A stretch of DNA of 64,000 nucleotides from Cohnella cholangitidis (GCF_014107495.1 NZ_CP041969.1:4265501-4329500), one strand, 5' to 3'. Counted from the first letter of the stretch, positions 24,602 through 34,035 are shown. The notes: generated from the sequence alone by a model not told the origin. Made by a program: numbers and translations.

Positions 24602-25933
24602 ATGGTTATGACCAAGTTTATGAAGGCGCTTTCAATAATGCTCGTTCTTTCAATGATCACTGCAATAACGGCATGCAGCGGAGGTAACGGCAACAACGCG
24701 GGGAACTCCAGCCCCGGCGCGAGCGAGTCGACGAAAGCCGCCGATACGCCGAAGGAGTCTTCGGATGAGCCGTCCCGGGAGGAGACCGTAACGGTGAAAT
24801 TCGGCAACTTCTCGGGCTCCGGCGACACGGCGAAGTATTTGACCCAAATGGAGGAAGCTTTCGAGAAAGCGAATCCCAATATCCGTATCGAGATCGAGAC
24901 GATCGCTTACGGCGACTATTTCACCCAGATGCAGACGCGGGTGGCGGCGGGCCAAGCGCCCGACGCTTACGAACTCAACTATGAAAACTTCGTATCGTAC
25001 GCGAAAAAAGGCGTTCTGATGGACATCAATCCTTTCTTCGATGCGACGCAATTCGATAAATCGATCCTGAACTCGCAAGCCCTGAACGCCTTCTCGGCCG
25101 ATGGCGTCCAGTACGGCATGCCCGGAAGCTTCTCCAACGTCTTGTTGATCTACAACAAAGAGCTGTTCGCCAAAGCGGAAGCGGACCTGCCTACTAAGGA
25201 TTGGACTTGGAAGGAGTTCGACGAGGCGGCAGTCAAAATCCGGGCTCTCGGCAAGAATACGTTCGGAGTGTTCCAACCGATTCAGTTCCACGAGTTCTAC
25301 AAGCTCGTTCAGCAGAACGGGGGCAGCTTGCTTAACGCCGACAAGACGGCGTTCACGGTCAATTCTCCGGAGAACGTGGAGACGCTGCAGCGGCTTGTCG
25401 ACCGCGTGACGGTGTCCAACGTGATGCCTACGCAAGCTCAGCTTAGCGGCGTGGGCGATTGGGATCTGTTCAAGGCCGGGCGCCTGGGCATGATCGTTAC
25501 CGGAGTATGGGCGTTCTCGGACTTCATGCAGAACGTAACGTTCGATTGGGACGTCGCCGTCGAGCCGGGGAACAAACGAAAGGCAACTCATTTCTTCTCC
25601 AACGGACTCGTCATCAACAAGGACAGCAAAGTGGCGAACGCCGCTTTCGAATGGATCAAGTTCCTGTCTTCCAGCAAGGAAGCGGCCCAAATTCGCGTAG
25701 ACGCGGGTTGGGAGCTGCCCGCTGTCACATATCCGGACGTATTGGACGCCTATTTGAAGAAGACGCCTCCGGCGAACCGCCAAGCCGTGTTCGACTCCTT
25801 GGAGTTCCTGGTCACGCCCCCGGTCATCGAACAGTTCGGAGAAATGTCGGATATTCTGGGCATCCACCTGACTGCGGCCGCGGAAGCGCGAAACCCGCGC
25901 AGCAAGCGCTTGACGACGCTCAGAAAGAATTGA
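24602..25933 (+). CDS. Sugar ABC transporter substrate-binding lipoprotein (CUT1), C-terminus shifted
   Basis: A 443-residue extracellular solute-binding protein of the maltose/oligosaccharide class. The lipobox is AITACSGG, preceded by a hydrophobic signal (about residues 7-24). The fold includes VTVKFGNFSGSGDTAKYL, FEKANPNIRIE, APDAYELNYENF and GRLGMIVTGVWAF. The last residues (RNPRSKRLTTLRKN) look out of place. A different frame running to 25956 encodes AKPAQQALDDAQKELTDKIKLQ, the normal ending of such proteins. One base is therefore missing near 25,886; restored, the protein would have 450 residues. It is the first gene of a five-gene operon. Confidence 0.85.
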   Translation: MVMTKFMKALSIMLVLSMITAITACSGGNGNNAGNSSPGASESTKAADTPKESSDEPSREETVTVKFGNFSGSGDTAKYLTQMEEAFEKANPNIRIEIETIAYGDYFTQMQTRVAAGQAPDAYELNYENFVSYAKKGVLMDINPFFDATQFDKSILNSQALNAFSADGVQYGMPGSFSNVLLIYNKELFAKAEADLPTKDWTWKEFDEAAVKIRALGKNTFGVFQPIQFHEFYKLVQQNGGSLLNADKTAFTVNSPENVETLQRLVDRVTVSNVMPTQAQLSGVGDWDLFKAGRLGMIVTGVWAFSDFMQNVTFDWDVAVEPGNKRKATHFFSNGLVINKDSKVANAAFEWIKFLSSSKEAAQIRVDAGWELPAVTYPDVLDAYLKKTPPANRQAVFDSLEFLVTPPVIEQFGEMSDILGIHLTAAAEARNPRSKRLTTLRKN

Positions 25934-26040
25934 CGGATAAAATCAAGCTTCAATAACTTTCAATAAACGGACGAAGCGGCTGCCTGCAATGCAAAGACAA
26001 GACATAGCCGGGCGGCTGCTCGTTCCTTGCGGGGTGAACG

Positions 26041-26949
26041 ATGCTGAGCGAACGAAATCGTAGGAAATGGCTGACGATTATAGGTTTCCTGCTTCCGTCA
26101 ACGATCGGGCTCATCGTGTTTAGCGTTATTCCCATCGTTTATTCCTTGGTTATCAGCTTTACGGATTGGAACGGATTGAATCCATGGAATCTATCCGCCG
26201 GGACGCCGGATTTCCTCGGGTTCGGCAATTTCAAAACCATCTTGGAGGGAGAGGAGTTCTGGCGGGTGCTTAAGAACACGATGTATTACATCGTGCTCTA
26301 TATTCCGCTAATTCTCATTGCTTCCGTATTGGCGGCCGTACTGCTCAACAATACGTACAAAGCCATCGGACTGTACCGGGTCGTCTTTTTCATTCCGGTA
26401 CTGACCTCTTGGGTGGCCGCCGCGCTTATCTGGAAATGGCTGCTCAGCGACGATTACGGTCCGGTAAACGCGATCTTGTCGTTCGTCGGAATCGACGGCC
26501 CGGCTTGGCTGCAGGACCGGACGTGGGCCATGCCCGGCATCGTGTTCGCCAGCATCTGGAAGGACATGGGGTTCTTCGCGTTGATCATGCTCGGCGGCTT
26601 GCAAGCGATCAATCCGACGTATTACGAGGCGGCCAACATAGACGGCGCCAGCTTCTGGAGCCGTTTTACGAGGATTACGCTGCCGCTTCTGTCGCCGATG
26701 CTCTTTTTCGTTCTCGTCATGTGCATCATCAATTCCTTCCAGCTCTTCCCGCAGGTCATGATCATGACGCAGGATGCCGGCCCTTACGGCTCCACGCAGG
26801 TCATGGTCGAGAGAATTTATAAGTTCGCTTTCAAATACTACAAAATGGGATACGCCTCTTCGTTCTCTTGGATTTTGTTCGTCATTATTTTCGTCTTCAC
26901 CATCGTTCAGATGAAGCTGCAGAAAAAGTGGGTGCATTATGACTCGTAA
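26041..26949 (+). CDS. Sugar ABC transporter permease (MalF-type)
   Basis: 302 residues, six predicted helices beginning at about residue 12 (TIIGFLLPSTIGLIVFSVIP). The EAA loop that docks the ATPase is EAANIDGASFW at about residue 205, followed by TLPLLSPMLFFV. It pairs with the MalG-type permease whose gene overlaps its end by 11 bp. No ATPase gene is in the operon, so a shared MsmX-like ATPase elsewhere is likely. Confidence 0.92.
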   Translation: MLSERNRRKWLTIIGFLLPSTIGLIVFSVIPIVYSLVISFTDWNGLNPWNLSAGTPDFLGFGNFKTILEGEEFWRVLKNTMYYIVLYIPLILIASVLAAVLLNNTYKAIGLYRVVFFIPVLTSWVAAALIWKWLLSDDYGPVNAILSFVGIDGPAWLQDRTWAMPGIVFASIWKDMGFFALIMLGGLQAINPTYYEAANIDGASFWSRFTRITLPLLSPMLFFVLVMCIINSFQLFPQVMIMTQDAGPYGSTQVMVERIYKFAFKYYKMGYASSFSWILFVIIFVFTIVQMKLQKKWVHYDS

Positions 26950-27763
26950 CCGGTTCGTACAGCCCCTGTTGTTTTATTTGTTCGCGTCGATTCTGGCCGT
27001 ATTCGCGCTCATTCCTTTTTTCTGGATGGTCAGCACCTCGCTCAAGAGCAAAGGCGCGCTGATCAGCATTCCGATCGAATGGATTCCCGAGAAAATATCG
27101 TTCGAAGGCTACAACAAAATTTTCACCGTATTCCCGTTCGCCAAGGCGATCTTCAACAGCTTGTTCATCTCGGTAGCCAGCACCGCGCTCGTGATCGCTT
27201 CGGCTTTGATGGCCGCTTACGTGTTCGCGAAGATCGAGTTCAAAGGCCGGGAGATCTTATTCGCCGTTTTCCTGGCGACGATGATGGTGCCCGGGCAGGT
27301 GACGATGATTCCCGTCTTTCTCGTGCTTAAAGAATTTCAACTGCTTAATTCGTTTACGGGCTTGCTCCTGCCTACCGTATTCAATCCATTCGCTATTTTC
27401 ATGCTAAGACAATACATTAAAACGATTCATAACGATTTCGTGGACGCGGCGTTCATCGACGGGGCTTCGCAGCCGAGCATCTTCCTGCGCATCATCGTTC
27501 CGCTCTCGATGCCGATCGTCGCGACTCTCGGGATCGTCACGTTCATGGGGGCTTGGAACGATTACTTCTGGCCGTTGATCGTCTTGTCGGACAGGGAACT
27601 CATGACTCTGCCGCTGGCCTTAAGCTCTCTTAACGGTCAGTACGGCAGCGAATACAACACGTTAATGGCCGGGAGTCTGATCTCCATGCTGCCGATCATT
27701 ATATTGTATATGTTCGCTCAAGGCTTCTTCAAAGCCGGTCTTCAGATGGGAGGGATTAAGTGA
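26939..27763 (+). CDS. Sugar ABC transporter permease (MalG-type)
   Basis: 274 residues with six helices. It opens PLLFYLFASILAVFALIPFFWMVSTSLKSK, typical of MalG-type subunits. The EAA loop is DAAFIDGASQPS followed by IVPLSMP. The gene overlaps the upstream permease by 11 bp and the downstream oxidoreductase by 4 bp, showing translational coupling. It forms the second half of the membrane channel. Confidence 0.92.
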   Translation: MTRNRFVQPLLFYLFASILAVFALIPFFWMVSTSLKSKGALISIPIEWIPEKISFEGYNKIFTVFPFAKAIFNSLFISVASTALVIASALMAAYVFAKIEFKGREILFAVFLATMMVPGQVTMIPVFLVLKEFQLLNSFTGLLLPTVFNPFAIFMLRQYIKTIHNDFVDAAFIDGASQPSIFLRIIVPLSMPIVATLGIVTFMGAWNDYFWPLIVLSDRELMTLPLALSSLNGQYGSEYNTLMAGSLISMLPIIILYMFAQGFFKAGLQMGGIK

Positions 27764-28887
27764 TGGGCAAAGTCAGCGATTTACGGGAAATTAGAATCGG
27801 CATTATCGGGCTTGGCGGAATGGCGGGCGAGCACGTCAAGCATTTGGAAAAGCTCGAAGCGGTTAGGGTGAGCGCGGTATGCGATACGAACGCCGAGTCG
27901 GTAGAGCGGTTCGCGCGCAAGCTTGGCATCGAGCTGGAGCATTGCCACCGGGATTACGTCTCCCTCGTTGCGGATCCCGACGTGGACGCCGTTCTCTCCA
28001 TTACTCCGAATGACGTACATTATCGGATCTTGGAATGCTGCCTGCAGTTTCGAAAGCCGTTCATGACCGAGAAGCCGTTCACGCGCACGTACGAAGAGGC
28101 GTTGGATCTCTACAGGCAGCATCTGTCGGATCCGGGCGTTCCGGGAATGGTCGGATTTTCTTACCGTTACGTCCCTTCCTTCCGTTATGCCCGCGATCTC
28201 ATTCGCAGCGGGGCAATTGGTACGGTCCGGAGCGTGTTCGTTCAATATTTGCAGTCATGGGGCGTTCCGATGTTCGGCACGCCGATGAATTGGCGATACG
28301 AACGAGCGATTACCGGAACCGGCGCCCTGGCGGATCTAGGCTCGCATATGGTGGATGCGGCCCGGTTCATCATCGGCGAATTCCGGGAAGTAGCCGCACA
28401 CTTGAATACATTTATTTCCCGTCGTCCCGACCCGCGATCGGGCGGCGAAGGGACGGTAGACGTAGACGACTTCGCGGGATTTTTGGCATTGCTCGATGGA
28501 GGCGTATCGGGGGTATTCCAGACGTCGCGCAACGCATACGGATCTGGCAATCAACTGGAGTTAACGATTCACGGCGATCTCGGTACGATCAAGGTCGGTT
28601 GCGAGAAGCCCGAAGAGCTCGTCTGGATCCGCCGACAAACGGAATCGGACAATCCGTCGTCCAGCGTGACGGAAGCGCGGCGGGTGCCGGCTTCGTACGA
28701 GCTAAGCCAAATGCAGGATTTCGTGGATATGCTGCGCGGCCGCGTTCGCGAGGAACTGCCTTCCTTGGTTGACGGATACGAAAACCAGAAAGTGCTAGAA
28801 GCGATTATCCGTGCCGCCGAAGAGCGAAGAACGGTGTCGCTGGCGGACATTTCATCGCCGATTGCAGCGTCGGAAGGAGCGGGTTAA
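27760..28887 (+). CDS. Gfo/Idh/MocA-family oxidoreductase (ThuB-like position)
   Basis: A 375-residue NAD(P)-dependent sugar oxidoreductase. The Rossmann segment [20 protein letters not shown] is at the start. The conserved FMTEKPF carries the cofactor-proximal lysine at about residue 99. The alpha/beta substrate domain has [15 protein letters not shown] with the likely catalytic histidine region. Its start overlaps the permease end (ATGA) and the ThuA gene follows at 2 bp. In Sinorhizobium ThuB (same family) with ThuA oxidises disaccharides to 3-keto forms. Context suggests a similar role on the imported sugar. Confidence 0.85.
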   Translation: MMGKVSDLREIRIGIIGLGGMAGEHVKHLEKLEAVRVSAVCDTNAESVERFARKLGIELEHCHRDYVSLVADPDVDAVLSITPNDVHYRILECCLQFRKPFMTEKPFTRTYEEALDLYRQHLSDPGVPGMVGFSYRYVPSFRYARDLIRSGAIGTVRSVFVQYLQSWGVPMFGTPMNWRYERAITGTGALADLGSHMVDAARFIIGEFREVAAHLNTFISRRPDPRSGGEGTVDVDDFAGFLALLDGGVSGVFQTSRNAYGSGNQLELTIHGDLGTIKVGCEKPEELVWIRRQTESDNPSSSVTEARRVPASYELSQMQDFVDMLRGRVREELPSLVDGYENQKVLEAIIRAAEERRTVSLADISSPIAASEGAG

Positions 28888-28888
28888 G

Positions 28889-29611
28889 ATGGCTATCCGA
28901 GTCACGGTATGGAACGAGTTTCGGCACGAGCGGTCGAATCCGGCGGTTCGGAGCATCTATCCGGACGGTATCCATCGGGCGATCGCGCATTCGTTGGACA
29001 GCTTCGGTTACGAGACGAGCGTCGCAACGTTGGATGAACCTGAGCACGGGCTATCCGAGGAGAAGCTTCGTCGTACGGACGTGCTAATCTGGTGGGGGCA
29101 TATGGCTCATGACGAGGTGGAAGACGCTATCGTACAGCGCGTATTCGATCGCGTATTGGAGGGGATGGGGCTGATCGTGCTGCATTCCGGACATTATTCG
29201 AAAATATTCCGCAAGCTGATGGGGACGAGCGGAGCACTCAAGTGGAGAGAGGCGGACGAGAAGGAACGGATATGGGTCGTCGATCCGTCCCACCCGATCG
29301 CGGCCGGTATCGGCGAATATATCGTACTGCCGCAGGAAGAAATGTACGGCGAACATTTCGACATTCCCGCCCCGGACGACCTCGTGTTCGTCAGTTGGTT
29401 CGCCGGCGGAGAAATTTTCCGTAGCGGCTGCGCATACCATAGAGGGCGAGGGAAGGTTTTTTACTTTCGGCCGGGGCACGAAACTTATCCGACGTACCAC
29501 AACCCCGAGATCCAGCGGGTTATCGCCAACGCCGTAAGCTGGAGCGCCCGGACGGGAGGGGCATCTCCGCAGTACGGTCACGTGCCGGTGCCATTGGAGA
29601 AGTTAAAATGA
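28889..29611 (+). CDS. ThuA-domain protein
   Basis: 240 residues of the ThuA/trehalose-utilisation class, which has a class I glutamine amidotransferase-like fold. Recognisable segments are [39 protein letters not shown] and [24 protein letters not shown] at 28889 follows GGAAGGAG; an upstream in-frame start would overlap the oxidoreductase by about 77 bp. It closes the operon, followed by a strong terminator. Together with the MocA enzyme it probably handles 3-keto sugars. The exact chemistry of ThuA proteins is not settled. Confidence 0.85.
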   Translation: MAIRVTVWNEFRHERSNPAVRSIYPDGIHRAIAHSLDSFGYETSVATLDEPEHGLSEEKLRRTDVLIWWGHMAHDEVEDAIVQRVFDRVLEGMGLIVLHSGHYSKIFRKLMGTSGALKWREADEKERIWVVDPSHPIAAGIGEYIVLPQEEMYGEHFDIPAPDDLVFVSWFAGGEIFRSGCAYHRGRGKVFYFRPGHETYPTYHNPEIQRVIANAVSWSARTGGASPQYGHVPVPLEKLK

Positions 29612-29628
29612 ATCCAGATTAGTAAAAG

Positions 29629-29668
29629 CCGTACGCCGAGCGACGATCGCTCGGCGTACGGTTTTTTT
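29629..29668 (+). terminator. Terminator of the ThuA/MocA transporter operon
   Basis: CCGTACGCCGAGCG, ACGA loop, its perfect complement, then seven T. Confidence 0.95.
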
Positions 29669-29713
29669 AGCGTTAAGAGGGTTAGTAGGATTCTGCCAAT
29701 AATCGTAAGTTCG

Positions 29714-29719
29714 TATAAT
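29714..29719 (+). promoter_or_regulatory. -10 element upstream of the MATE gene
   Basis: A perfect TATAAT 65 bp before the chosen start. The -35 (TTCTGC) is poor. A second TATAAT occurs at about 29,742. Confidence 0.4.
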
Positions 29720-29783
29720 GAACCCCTCGGAAACAGGGACTTATAATGAAAGTGATCAAATGAAAGCGATTACTGGAGGCGTT

Positions 29784-31145
29784 ATGAAATCACAACATCG
29801 AGAGAGAGAAAATTCGTCCCTATGGCTCCTGGCCTGGCCGATCGTAATGGAATTGTTGCTGCAATACGTGATGGGCGCAGCGGATACTCTGATGATCAGT
29901 TCGATATCCGACCGGGCGGCTTCCGCGGTAGGGCTGTCCAATCAAGTTCTTCATGCGGTCAATATGTTGTTTCTGTTCGTGAACGCGGGCGCGGGGATCG
30001 TCTTAGCCGTCCGGTGGGGTTCCGGCAGGAAGGAGGAAGCCGGACAGGTAGCGGCGCTTGCGATCCGGCTTAATCTTGTTATCGGAATCGTTCTGGGAAT
30101 AGCGATTTTGTTTGGCAAAGACATCATATTGGAGGCGATGCAAGTTCCCGCGGAAGTGCTTCCCGATGCCAAAATTTACTTAGGCGTCGTCGGAGCGGGA
30201 ACCGTCTTGGTTGCCCTCCATACTTCCGCGGCCGCATCGATAAGAAGCTCCGGGGATACGAGAGGTCCCATGTATGCGGCGGTGGCCATGAACGTCGTGC
30301 ATTTGTCGTTAAATTACGCGTTTATCTACGGCGTTTTCGGCATTCCCGAGCTAGGTACGCAGGGAGTGGCGATATCGACGATCGTGAGCAGAACGCTGGC
30401 GGTCGTTTTCTCCATATGGCTGCTGTACAGGACTTTCCCTTCCTTATTTCAACGTCTAAGGATGAATGCTTCTACGCTGTCGACCTTCAAGGACATTTGC
30501 AAGGTCGGTTGGCCGATTACGCTAAGCAATAGCTCATATACATATGTTCAGACCGTTTTGTTTTCTTTCATCGCTTCCGTGGGAGTTGCACCGCTGGCGG
30601 CTTTCACTTACATGAATACGATACAAGGGCTGCCGACGATGATCGGTTCGGCTATCGGACTTGCTGTACAAATCCGGATCGGACAATGGTACGGCGCGGG
30701 AAGGGTAAAAGAGAGTCATCAGAGCGCTTATGCCGCCGTATGGATGGGATGGGCGATAATGTCGATTATCGCGATAGCGCTGTGTCTGTTCAGGAACAGC
30801 ATTATCGGAATGTACACCGACGATCCGGAAATAGCATCGTTGATGATGACCATTTTTCTGTTATATCTTGTGCTTCAGCCGCTTAAAATGACTACGATGG
30901 GCTTTGCGCAATCGCTTTACGCGGTCGGCGATAACAAATACGTGACTTTCGCGGGAATGGGTTCCATGTGGATACTCGGCGCCGGAGGAGCTTATTGGCT
31001 GGGGATTCGGTTAGAGCTCGGATTGATGGGCATATACGCGGCGTTGATGTTGGATGAATGCGCAAGAGGAGCCTTCGCTTGGCTGAGATGGAGAAGCGGC
31101 CGTTATCGGTTGAAATCGACTATCGGTACAGCATCGAAGGGATAA
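29784..31145 (+). CDS. MATE-family efflux transporter
   Basis: A 453-residue, twelve-helix cation-coupled multidrug/metabolite exporter of the NorM/DinF superfamily. It starts WLLAWPIVMELLLQYVMGAADTLMIS, the conserved first helix, and repeats the pattern in the second half (ICKVGWPITLSNSSYTYVQTVLF). FAQSLYAVGDNKYVTFAGMGSMW is near the end. ATG at 29784 was chosen for the GGAGG 4 nt upstream. The two earlier in-frame ATGs lack one, the first overlapping the -10 element. It is monocistronic and its substrate is unknown. Confidence 0.88.
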   Translation: MKSQHRERENSSLWLLAWPIVMELLLQYVMGAADTLMISSISDRAASAVGLSNQVLHAVNMLFLFVNAGAGIVLAVRWGSGRKEEAGQVAALAIRLNLVIGIVLGIAILFGKDIILEAMQVPAEVLPDAKIYLGVVGAGTVLVALHTSAAASIRSSGDTRGPMYAAVAMNVVHLSLNYAFIYGVFGIPELGTQGVAISTIVSRTLAVVFSIWLLYRTFPSLFQRLRMNASTLSTFKDICKVGWPITLSNSSYTYVQTVLFSFIASVGVAPLAAFTYMNTIQGLPTMIGSAIGLAVQIRIGQWYGAGRVKESHQSAYAAVWMGWAIMSIIAIALCLFRNSIIGMYTDDPEIASLMMTIFLLYLVLQPLKMTTMGFAQSLYAVGDNKYVTFAGMGSMWILGAGGAYWLGIRLELGLMGIYAALMLDECARGAFAWLRWRSGRYRLKSTIGTASKG

Positions 31146-31149
31146 GGTT

Positions 31150-31190
31150 GGGGCTGTCGCATAAGCAAGCATATGGACAGCCTCGTTTTA
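31150..31190 (+). terminator. Terminator of the MATE gene
   Basis: GGCTGTC and GACAGCC arms with a 17-nt loop, followed by CTCGTTTT. Confidence 0.65.
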
Positions 31191-31240
31191 TTCACCCGAG
31201 TAAGTTTTGCCGGGAATGTACCTCCTTCCGGTTGCTGTTA

Positions 31241-31291
31241 AAATCATGAAATCTGATTCATCTGACCCTTAACAAGGAGATTTCACGATTT
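31241..31291. terminator. 14-bp inverted repeat, terminator-like
   Basis: AAATCATGAAATCT pairs with AGATTTCACGATTT with one mismatch and a 23-nt loop. Both flanks are A/T-rich, so it could act in either direction. Confidence 0.5.
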
Positions 31292-31826
31292 TAAATGCAA
31301 ACGCTCCGCTCCTCCAGTAGATAAATTCCCCCTTTTTCTATCGAGTTATCTGACTAAATCAATCAAAAAGAAACCACTCTTTGGTAAATAGAAGTGTCGA
31401 GCAACCAGTATGAAATTACAGGAATGGCGGTGCCAGGATAACCCTAGCACCGCCATTTTCGTCTCACATCTGTTTTTTACCAAAGCGAGCGTTACTACTC
31501 AGGTCTCCTCGAATTCGCACAACTCTATTGACGGTTTTGCCGCTAACCTGTTGCCGAGAAGGACCATCAAGGTGGAATTAGACGGTTTAGCCGACTAACT
31601 CGCTGCCGAGAAGGACCATCGAGGTGGAATTAGACGGTTTAGCCGACTAACCTGCTGCCGAGAAGGACCATCGTAGATGGAATTAGTCGGTTTTGCCGAC
31701 TAACTCGCTCCGAGACGCGCCTTTGAGACCTAAGTAGTAACAAGCGAGCTAACTATTAAGTGAGATTACGTACTTTTGAGACACTCCCTCAGAACAACTA
31801 GCCAATCGACCGTTTAAAAGAAGCGG
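31292..31826. other. Gene-free spacer with a tandem repeat array
   Basis: No supported gene. The frame at 31410-31598 has no ribosome site and runs into the repeat array. The tandem repeat occupies 31530-31714; the rest is unremarkable. Confidence 0.6.
31530..31714. repeat. Tandem array of ~52-bp units (about 3.6 copies)
   Basis: The unit consists of GACGGTTTAGCCGACTAAC, CTGCTGCCGAGAAGGACCAT and CGAGGTGGAATTA. Each unit contains the small hairpin GTCGG...CCGAC. Copies differ by a few substitutions; the fourth is partial. No CRISPR-like unique spacers. Confidence 0.85.
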
Positions 31827-32465
31827 CTAGAGGTTGCCCGTTAGGGCTTTCACGGAACGAAGAATGATCTCGCGGTAAGTCGGGTGGAAGAACGGGCTGC
31901 CGTCATGACCGTTCATCAAGTAAACCACCCGACCTTCTCCGAAGGGATGAGTCCAGCCGGCGGGCCATTGTTTGCCGTCGTACTCGTAGTCCAATAGAAT
32001 GGTGGTTTCGAGCCCATCGACGAAGTCGAACTGGTACGGTTCGTCCGTAACGGTAAAAGGCTCGATGTCCCGCACGATCTCGTGGCCCGTCGCGACCGGC
32101 CGGATCTCGAGTATGCCGTAAGGCGGGTGTCCGTTCAGCCTAGCCCCCATCATGCGCATTAATTCATCGCTGGTCTGAAGCGATATGCCGCTATGAATGA
32201 CGAGCAAGCCTCCCCCGTTCCGAACATAGCCGAGCAAGCCTTGTACTTGCTCATCCGGCAGTTCTCTCCGCCAGCAATCCGTGTAGGAAATGACGAGGTC
32301 GTATTGCCCGATATTCTCCGCCCGCAGCTGATCGTAGTCCTCCGTGCATACCGTCTCGAGAAAATCCCGGAGAAGATCGGTTACGGGGAGGTCCATGTTC
32401 GGAAGCTGATGGTATTTGAAGTTCGTATAATCGCCGAGTACGAGTGCTTTGCCTTTGTTGCTCAT
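31827..32465 (-). CDS. ThuA-like (GATase1-fold) protein
   Basis: 212 residues, ThuA/DUF1037-like. It has KALVLGDYTNFKYHQLP, DLVISYTDCW, the nucleophile-elbow-like GGLLVIHSGISL, EPYQFDFVDG and GRVVYLMNGHDGSPFFHPTYREII. The last segment is the counterpart of the PGHE...Y/FHNP signature in the other ThuA gene. ATG at 32465 follows AGGAGGAAT; the longer frame to 32549 would overlap the upstream SDR gene. It is the last gene of an operon that starts with a CUT1 importer at 37126. It parallels the 24,602-29,611 operon but is much diverged. Confidence 0.8.
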   Translation of the reverse strand: MSNKGKALVLGDYTNFKYHQLPNMDLPVTDLLRDFLETVCTEDYDQLRAENIGQYDLVISYTDCWRRELPDEQVQGLLGYVRNGGGLLVIHSGISLQTSDELMRMMGARLNGHPPYGILEIRPVATGHEIVRDIEPFTVTDEPYQFDFVDGLETTILLDYEYDGKQWPAGWTHPFGEGRVVYLMNGHDGSPFFHPTYREIILRSVKALTGNL

Positions 32466-32521
32466 GGTTCGATTCCTCCTGCGTGCAAAATAGGGTTCGC
32501 ATGATTCATGACGTTCACGAT

Positions 32522-33247
32522 CTAGTAAGCCAAATCTTGTCCGAGCCAATTCAAAAATGCGGGTTTGTTGGTCTGATAAGTTCTGTAGCGCAGGATGATC
32601 TCAATGAGATGATTCGCGGAAAATTCCGGCGTCAGATCGGCGCTCGTATTCAGGCTGCCGCCGAGACGGCCCTGTACCCAGCCGGGGTGAAGATTCAATA
32701 CGTGTCCGCCCAAATCCCGAAGCTTGTTATAGGTAATGGTGGAATGCATATTCAAGGAAGCTTTCGACATGCAGTAAGCGTAACCGTTGTTGCGCCAGCT
32801 TTGATTCAGGCTGCCGGCCTCGGAGGAGACGTTGGCGACCAATTTGCCCGAGCCGTTCAGGAGCAACGGCATAAAGGCATGGGTTACCCGAAGCGCGCCA
32901 AGCGCGGTCACGTTGAATGTACGAAGCATGGATTCGAAATCCATCGACTCCGTGATCGTCTTGCCCGCGTTCGCCGGATCGACGATGGCCGCATTGTTCA
33001 GGATGATTTCCAGCTTGTCGGTCTTGGATCGGACAACCTCGAGAGCTTGCTTGACGCTGTTGCTTGAACCCACGTCAAGAGAAACCGGAATAAGGCAGTC
33101 CGGGTTAGCCCTTTCGGCGGCCTCGAGCTCGCTCCAGTCGGATGCGAACCGTCCGGCGAACACGGTATAGCCGTTGCGCGCAAGCCCTTTGGCGAGTTCC
33201 AAGCCCAAGCCGCGGTCGGCTCCGGTAACCAAAGCGTATTTACTCAT
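32522..33247 (-). CDS. Short-chain dehydrogenase/reductase (SDR copy B)
   Basis: A 241-residue classical SDR. The cofactor motif TGADRGLGLEL lies at the N-terminus, with ILNNAAIVD (NNAG equivalent), the catalytic serine in VANVSSEAGS and the catalytic YxxxK in YCMSKASL. The substrate-side tail is LNTSADLTPEFSANHLIEIILRYRTYQTNKPAFL. ATG at 33247 lies 9 nt after AGGAGG; the ATG three codons upstream abuts that ribosome site. Closely similar to the SDR encoded immediately upstream, so the pair arose by tandem duplication. Confidence 0.88.
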   Translation of the reverse strand: MSKYALVTGADRGLGLELAKGLARNGYTVFAGRFASDWSELEAAERANPDCLIPVSLDVGSSNSVKQALEVVRSKTDKLEIILNNAAIVDPANAGKTITESMDFESMLRTFNVTALGALRVTHAFMPLLLNGSGKLVANVSSEAGSLNQSWRNNGYAYCMSKASLNMHSTITYNKLRDLGGHVLNLHPGWVQGRLGGSLNTSADLTPEFSANHLIEIILRYRTYQTNKPAFLNWLGQDLAY

Positions 33248-33286
33248 ATTTTCCATCCTCCTAGCTCGGATTGTCGACTCGTACGA

Positions 33287-34009
33287 TTACCAAGGCAGTT
33301 TCCTGCCCAAGTAATCGAGAAATGCCGGTTGATTCGTTTGATATGTGCGATAGCGCCCGATAATTTCCATCAGCTTCTCCGCGGAGTATTCCGGCGTAAG
33401 GTCGGCGCTCGTATTCAGCTTGCCGCCAAGCCGGCCTTGCATCCAGCCGGGATGCAGGTTAAGCACGTGTCCGCCAAGCTCCTTGATCCGGTTGTACGTA
33501 ATGGTCGAGTGCATGTTCAATGCCGTCTTCGCCATGCAATAGCCGTAGAAGTTCGTGCGCCAGCTCTGGCTGACGCTGCCCGCCTCGGACGAGATGTTGA
33601 CGATGAGCTTGCCGTTCCCGTGCAGGAGCGGTTCGATCAGCGCGTTGGTTACGCGAAGCGAGCCTAGCCCCGTAACGTTGAACGTACGCAGCATATCGTC
33701 GATGTCGAGCTCATCGTCGAGTATGGATTGCTGTCTGTCGTTGCCCAGGATCGCGGCATTGTTGATGATCATTTCCAGCTTGTCCGTGCGCGAGCGGATT
33801 TCCGCCGCCGCGGATTGGACGCTCTCGTCGCTGCCGACATCCAGGGAGATCTGAAAGAGCGTCCGAGGATATTCGGCTTGCAGCTCGCCAAGCTCGTCCC
33901 AATCGGAAATATATTTACCGGCGAAAACCGCGTAGCCCGCTCTCAGCAATTGCCGGGTAAGCTCGAGGCCTAGTCCGCGGTCGGCGCCGGTGATGCATGC
34001 GTAATTCAT
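33287..34009 (-). CDS. Short-chain dehydrogenase/reductase (SDR copy A)
   Basis: 240 residues, the paralogue of the following gene. It has TGADRGLGLELTRQLL, IINNAAILGN, VNISSEAGSVSQSWRTN and YCMAKTALNMHSTITYN with Tyr/Lys of the active site. The C-terminal stretch GGHVLNLHPGWMQGRLGGKLNTSADLTPEYSA is nearly the same as in copy B. The start is ATG at 34009 (MNYACITG); an upstream TTG or GTG is possible because GGGAGTGG lies a little far away. It probably oxidises or reduces the sugar imported by the upstream transporter. Confidence 0.87.
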   Translation of the reverse strand: MNYACITGADRGLGLELTRQLLRAGYAVFAGKYISDWDELGELQAEYPRTLFQISLDVGSDESVQSAAAEIRSRTDKLEMIINNAAILGNDRQQSILDDELDIDDMLRTFNVTGLGSLRVTNALIEPLLHGNGKLIVNISSEAGSVSQSWRTNFYGYCMAKTALNMHSTITYNRIKELGGHVLNLHPGWMQGRLGGKLNTSADLTPEYSAEKLMEIIGRYRTYQTNQPAFLDYLGRKLPW

Positions 34010-34035
34010 CAATGGAACCACTCCCTATCGCATAA

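Noticed and set aside
24650-25867. 405-codon minus-strand ORF antisense to the binding-protein gene
   Set aside because: Long only because of GC-rich codon bias in the real plus-strand gene; Arg/His/Leu-rich with no domain and no ribosome site.
31530-31714. Possible CRISPR array
   Set aside because: Contiguous ~52-bp units without variable spacers; no cas genes.
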